A stretch of 64,000 bases of DNA, from NCBI GenBank assembly GCA_003342815.1, contig PTEX01000013.1:3321554-3385553 (forward strand). The letters run 5' to 3'. The position numbers were made by a program, and so were the translations under genes. The notes beneath the pieces were generated by a model. That model saw nothing but the letters and a program-made list of their open reading frames with translations. It made no database searches and had not been told where the DNA came from. Source of the stretch: Eudromia elegans (lineage: Eukaryota; Chordata; Aves; Tinamiformes; Tinamidae). Below are positions 58,801-64,000 of the stretch, in pieces (position 1 is the first letter of the stretch; the number at the start of each line of letters is the position of its first letter).

Positions 58801-59535
58801 AAATGTGTCTGCTTCTTGAGAGCTTTTTTGCAGTACAAGTGACAGAGGAATGATTTTGTTAGCTTGTTTGGTATAGAATGCATTTTTTTTCTGCCCTTTC
58901 CCTTTCATTATGGTAAAATTCCTTGCAGGGTTTTGGTAGCCACAATGAATGTATCTTGATTTATAATCTACCAGTTGTAGGAAGGGAAATTTGGCTGTGG
59001 ACATGGCTGATGGGAAAAGGATTCTCCAGACGTGAAGCACAAATTGGAAGTGTCCTGCTGGTGTCAACTCTCCCCCTTTTTTTAAGCTCAAATGCTAGTT
59101 CTTAGGCCTGCTCTTGGCTCTGCTGCCGACTTAGAGAATCTTTGATCTGCCTGGGGCTGAAGTGATACTTTCATTGAGAGTAGATGTGAACTTAAATTTT
59201 GACATAATGTGAACACAGCCATGTTACACAGAAATCATTACTTTTAAGCTCACAGTTGGAACATTTAGATGTCTAACTGCTTGCTTGAGCGTTTCGGTAG
59301 GTAGATGATTAAAAGTGCAATGTACCATGCATACGATTTTTTACCTCTTATCCTGCAGGCTCAGTTAGGGCTTGGTGAAAAACAGGGCAATAGTATTTGG
59401 TATTTTACAGGGTAACAGCACGGGAAAGCTGTGAGACTCAGATCTCAGAGATACCGACAGTTCAGTACTGGTACAAATGCTCTGCTACATAATTGCACGG
59501 TGGCAATAGTTTGCAATGTTAGTATGCAAAAATAC
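52871..59535. other. AT-rich non-coding DNA
   Basis: No gene I can support. It holds a T-run at 52919-52933, a small tandem duplication at 56421-56444 (a 12-base AGCATTCCCAG unit twice) and GC-richer patches at 55130-55260, 56930-57200 and 57860-58150. A 140-codon - strand frame at 58669-59091 shows no domain, and neither does the 68-codon frame at 49023-49229 to its left. Confidence 0.45.
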
Positions 59536-59560
59536 CACACATTTTTTTACAGGTAAGCAC
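59536..59560 (+). promoter_or_regulatory. Second juxtaposed acceptor/donor (candidate recursive splice site)
   Basis: CACACATTTTTTTACAG (59536-59552) directly abuts GTAAGCAC (GT at 59553). The pyrimidine tract is short but T-rich and the donor is strong. No clear competing donor follows within 100 bases, so the RS-exon part of the pattern is missing and the call is weaker than the site at 50988. Confidence 0.3.
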
Positions 59561-62189
59561 ATGAAGCATGTGAGGCATGTTAAACACAGTGGTTACTCTT
59601 TTCTTCTCGTTGAGTAGAAGTATGACATTTCTTTGTGTTCATTCCCAAAGCGAAATTCAGTGTTTTCCTTTAACCTGAATAAGTGATTTCCAAAAGAGAA
59701 TAGATTTGGACTGCTTCTTAATGCGCATTGTGCATCCTCGGACCCAGTTCAGATTCAGCTTTTAGTCTGCTAGTGATTTGCTTAACGTTGCCTGAGTCTA
59801 GCACCAAATTATGCTGATGGCCATTCTCTTAACAAATTATTTACAGAGCTGCTGTTAAATTATATAAATCTTCCAGACAAGCAGAGCTCTGGGCAAATTT
59901 TTTTCATCTGAGTTATCTTTCATAGTATACTTAAAAGCAAAAGCTTACAGGAGCAGCATGAACATTATTTTGTGCTTGTGTTTATGGGTGTGTGGAAGCA
60001 GCATCCTTTTTAGAAGTAGCTGGTTCTCTACCTGAGGAGAAAGAAGAAGCTGTGGGAAGAAAACAGCCACTGTCTGTGTAGTCCTCGTCTGGAAGCAAAA
60101 GGTTCCCACTATAGAGGTGCCTTAGTAGGGCCAACGGTAAGATGAGAGTTTCTGCACACTGTGGTCTCATCCAAGATCTTGGGATGTGGTTGTTTTTCCC
60201 GTTGACTTATGGCTCCATGCTGCTGCCCTTTCATTTGCACATCAGTGCAAGCACATCAGCTGCCTTTAGTGGTTCTCTTCACATCCTGGCCCTCTGATGC
60301 AGGAATTTGGGCTGCTTCTACAATGTGGTGGAAATATATTTGCTTATCCGAAAGCAATATACTCTTTTATCATATTGCCCCAATCTAGGAAGATTAAGCT
60401 GCTGTATGGTTGATGAATTTATAAAAAGAACAGATATGCCACAACAACCCTAACTCCCTTTCATAACTGACATGCTTTCAAACTCTCTTCCAACATTTGG
60501 AAATATAGTTGGTGTAGAACATCTATATTTGGTTTTATGTGTAATGATCATACCTACTGGTGCACACAGAAAAGCACTGCCATACCCCACTCTTTAAGGA
60601 CTCTTGATGGAAAGCTTTAGCTGACTGTTTTTTATCATTGCTTTTATTTAGGATTTTTTTTTTTAGATTTGTTTAGGGTTTTTTATTATTATTTCTCTTT
60701 AGCATGTGTGCCTTATGGATCAAGATTGCCTTTCCAGCCTCTGCACGATTGCATGCTTTTGGTTTACCAAATATAAACATTCAGATTTTACATTCATTCC
60801 CAGGCATAATTTTTTCTGGCAAAACGGGTGCTGAAAGGCTGTTTTCCAGACTTCTGTGAAATTCAGCCATGTGTAGAGAGTGAAGGTGGAACATACAAGA
60901 CTGGAGTGGGACCTCTATACTGAGGCCCCAGATGTTGAAAACCTTGTGCATGAGAACTGGGACAACAAGCTTGAAGATGTAGGAGAGCTAAAGGTCTTTG
61001 CAAATTTAACACCAAACTGAACCTTCTCTAAAGGTCAGCACTACTAGTTTCCATCATCTTGGGCCATGTGGACTGCACAGATCTTTAGGGAAGACCTGAG
61101 GAGGCCACACGGCAGCCCAGCTGCTTCAGTTCAGGAACATGAGAAGTGGGGTTTAGGAAAAAGCAGGAGTGGAAAGGCGTGAGTTTTGAGCTTTTGCATT
61201 ACTGCACTTTGTGAATTAAGCTCCTCACAACAAAACCTGTGTAACATGGAGACTTGAACAATCGCTGAACATAAAGAATTCTTCCTCCTCCCCACCTTTG
61301 GTGAACTGTTTCATTATGTCGTTTGAGGACTTTTGGAATGCAGGATGTGAATGTGTGGGAATGTTAGGTCTCCTTTACTCATGCCCTAGCGCATACAAAT
61401 CTGTGGTACTGAGAGGCCCCTGTGATCACAAATGCCCTCACACAGAGGAAGATGTTTGCAACTGGCCTGGCTCTGTCAACTCCACATGGTGGAGGTGGCT
61501 CATTTTAGCTCTCAGGGTCCCTAACTCCATAACAGAGGCTTGGAGATGGTTGCTGCTATAGAGACAGGGAGAATTAAGTTTCTGAAAAACCCAGTTGTAT
61601 GGGGTTTGTCTCGCATTATATGTCTCGCAAGTTCTTTACTCCCCCAGTTCTAATCCATATCTCACTTATTGCTAGAGTCAACAGCCTAATAGTAACAAAA
61701 AATAAAACCTTTCATCATCTATTGATTTTCAGTCGTTAAAAAATGACAATAAGCTTTTTTTTTGGCCCATTTCTCAATAAATAGGAACATGTATTGGTTT
61801 TTCAGTTTTACTGTATTGCATGAGAATGTATTTTACTGCATATAGTGGGTAATGTAGCATCAGGATATATGTTTACGTTCAGCAAGTAACTTTTGAAACT
61901 GCAAACCTCAACTGAGACAGCAAGCAAATAATGTAATACTAGCTTAATTTAGATTCCAACACAAATTAATCAAGTTTCAGTCCATTTCTTTGTTTGTCCT
62001 ATTGTGATCCTCCAACTAGCAGAGAAGAATTAATATTTTAAAAAAATAGAGTAGAACTTCACTAAAGATGAACATCTACTTTTTTTCGTCTATCTGAAGA
62101 AAGGAGAGAAATTTTGTAGCCATGCAAGCAGCACAATGTCTGGTTTTTTTGTTGTTGTTGGTTGTGGTTTTTTCCCTCCTGGAAATCTG
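59561..62189. other. AT-rich non-coding DNA
   Basis: No gene or exon recognised. The 87-codon + strand frame at 61298-61561 is isolated and unlike any known domain. Confidence 0.45.
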
Positions 62190-62303
62190 CCACAGACAAT
62201 CTTGCACAGGTTGGACAAGTCATGACACTCTGCCTGTGTGATACAATGTGTCAAATGAGTTGGCACGAAAATCCTCTTTCCCGATGACCCTTCTGCAACT
62301 TTC

Positions 62304-62338
<35 letters not shown>

Positions 62339-62360
62339 CAAAAAAAAGCAAAAAAAAGCA
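62190..62360 (+). repeat. Candidate retroposed copy with 30-A tail
   Basis: A run of 30 A's (62308-62337) is followed by two GCAAAAAAA units. The sequence just before it (62200-62260, with TTGGACAAGTCATGACACTCTG) weakly resembles the 'gggcaagtcacttaacctctctg' part of MIR-type SINEs. A + strand retroposon tail is likely; a clear target-site duplication was not found. Confidence 0.4.
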
Positions 62361-62615
62361 CATATGAACAAACAGGAATATGATTTAGCCAAGGTGGACC
62401 TTGGGATGTGGAATCCCGGGCTGCCTCCTGGCTTGCAGGGAAGTGGAGAATCCCCTATTGGGTTTCTGTTGTGAAATTCTGGGGTTGTGGGACCCTTTCT
62501 ACAACCTGCTGCCAGGAGAGACTTAGGATGAATAGTTACCTCACACTTACTCCTGTGATGAAACATGGGAGTTTCCTGATATTTTTGTCTCCTTTGCAGA
62601 AAAAGTGAAACAATT

Positions 62616-62632
62616 TATATATATATATATAT
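62616..62632. repeat. (TA)8 microsatellite
   Basis: Uninterrupted TA repeat of about 17 bases. Confidence 0.9.
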
Positions 62633-63838
62633 GTTATTAAGAAGCAGTTAATTTTTCTTCAGCCTCATAGTCAAAGACAATAAGGTCTCAGTTGTTTCCA
62701 ACTCACCATCACAATATTTGGGGTGGTGCTACCACTGCTGAGGTATGAAAGAGAACAACTGCTGTTTGTTTTAGGCTATTGAAATGATCATTCTGACATT
62801 TTCTTAGAAAATTTCACCTGGGACATGAAATGTTTTCACATAAACATGAATATAGAGACAGTTCTGGCTTGTGTTTCATGAACATTGAGTTTTGAGAGTC
62901 ATGTTGGTGAAAGGAAGTTTGGCAAAGAACCATTTGGTCAACGGGCTTCATCTCGTGTGTGTGGGATGTGTCTCTGCCAGGCCTGGGCTCTTTCTCCCAG
63001 GCTGCTGCCCATCTCGCTGTCATCTCGGCGACACCAAAGCGATTCATATTTCTCCTAATGTACAGAGGAGATCAGGGGCAGGAAAAATTGGAAAGCAGAA
63101 TCAAACCTGAAATTCTCTAACTTTGTGACTACTAGGTGTGTAATTTTCCCATAATCTTTAGCTAAATTATTCTGGAGGGGAGATTAATCTGGTGCACCAA
63201 CTGTGGGAAAAAGACCCTGCTTTACAGCAGGAGTCTAGATGACAGCACACCGAAAATGCAAAATTCCTATGAAAGTGCGCTAGTCAAGCCTGTTAGAAGA
63301 GACCCCAGATGACTGCAGTTTCACTGCAGGATACAAGTGGTTTCAGAAAGCACCAGCTTATTTATTGAAATACCACAATTGACCCTGAAGATGGTGGTGA
63401 TCCAAAACAGATTTTGCAGGGCTGCCCAGAGATGTGGCTGTGGCAAAGGGCAGGAGTGACATTTGGTTTCAGGAGAACATAGGGTTAGAAGAGCTTTGCC
63501 CTTCCTCTTTGTACACATGATTTAGCGGGGTGTATTTCATCACACTGCATGGAAAGATGCTGTATCCAGGACCACTGCTTTCTGTACTGGAAAATGAATT
63601 TCCAGAGGGTGCTTGAGCCCCAATGTGTATTGTAGTGATACCTGTGGTCAGTTTGAAGAGGTGTGACCGGCCGTGAGGCTTGGTCCTGTGTACATACAGT
63701 GCGCTCTGGTTCTGCCAGAAGTTGTATTCAGTGAATCAATCTGCAATAGTAGATAATTTGTAGAAGCTGATTTGTAAATTAACCCTCCTCTACAAGCAGC
63801 ATCCAGGGCACAAAGCCATGTGGTAGCAATTTTTTTCC
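62633..63838. other. Non-coding DNA
   Basis: No supportable gene. Short overlapping frames only. Confidence 0.45.
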
Positions 63839-63880
63839 CCTAACTTAGAAAAAAAGATTTCCTAACTTAGAAAAAAAAGA
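63839..63880. repeat. 22-bp tandem duplication
   Basis: CCTAACTTAGAAAAAAAG (63839-63856) plus ATTT recurs at 63861 with one extra A. A recent small tandem duplication next to a T/C run. Confidence 0.85.
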
Positions 63881-64000
63881 GACAAAAAACTTTTCCATCA
63901 TAGATGGAGCTTTGTCTTGTGATGAAGTAAGTCTTGTTTGCAGTTTTGAAGCTTCTAGTATTTCCGGCAGTATTTGTGTGAACAAAACTACAGACTGAAT
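63881..64000. other. Right end, no feature
   Basis: Nothing recognised; the window ends within non-coding DNA. Confidence 0.5.

Noticed and set aside
58669..59091. 140-codon - strand open frame in AT-rich DNA
   Set aside because: No domain, no splice context, no promoter; a frame of this length can occur by chance across six frames of 64 kb.
1..64000. CRISPR arrays, prokaryotic operons, tRNA/rRNA genes, known microRNAs
   Set aside because: No regularly spaced repeats, cloverleaf boxes or familiar microRNA seeds were recognised on reading; short RNAs could still be missed without a model search.

Overview
The window looks like nuclear DNA of a vertebrate, most likely a sauropsid (bird, or less likely crocodilian or turtle). 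The evidence is methylation-type base composition (AT-rich DNA broken by sharp CpG islands), splice-site-like signals, old MIR/CORE-SINE fragments, and no recognisable Alu, B1 or L1 repeats. One decayed reverse-transcriptase fragment of DIRS/tyrosine-recombinase type also fits. The species cannot be fixed from the sequence. No bacterial-style operon, CRISPR array, rRNA or tRNA was recognised. I found no protein-coding gene I can defend: the long open frames lie in CpG islands, are open because of base composition, and resemble no family I know.

Layout. 1-358 is AT-rich flank. 359-5215 is a large compound CpG island carrying two identical 13-base TATA/MEF2-type elements about 1 kb apart, a candidate non-coding first exon and a duplicated palindrome. 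5220-18250 is AT-rich, apparently intronic or intergenic DNA with a MIR, a T-box-like pair, a K50-homeodomain-like palindrome and a hairpin. 18270-20900 is a second large CpG island with a (GCC)n core, a CRE, a TATA-like box and candidate splice sites. 20900-51000 is AT-rich with small GC-rich patches (26.2, 29.2, 30.2, 35.2 and 42.8 kb), MIR fragments, three candidate non-coding exons on the + strand (29764-29820, 33835-33873, 35144-35303) and the fossil reverse-transcriptase piece on the - strand at 42.2-42.45 kb. 51-64 kb is AT-rich with a 5-N assembly gap inside a poly-T run, a 30-A tail, microsatellites and two juxtaposed acceptor/donor sites.

How it may work together (inference). The simplest reading is the 5' end of a long + strand transcription unit. 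It would have one or both CpG-island promoters (about 1.6 kb and 19.8 kb), small untranslated or alternative exons, and a very long first intron running off the right edge. Two sites, at 50988 and 59553, have a pyrimidine-rich acceptor directly abutting a strong donor, which is the signature of recursive splicing. The first is followed 35 bases later by a second donor, as in vertebrate RS-exons. The likely host is a developmental or neuronal gene with a long first intron, but its identity is not visible here.
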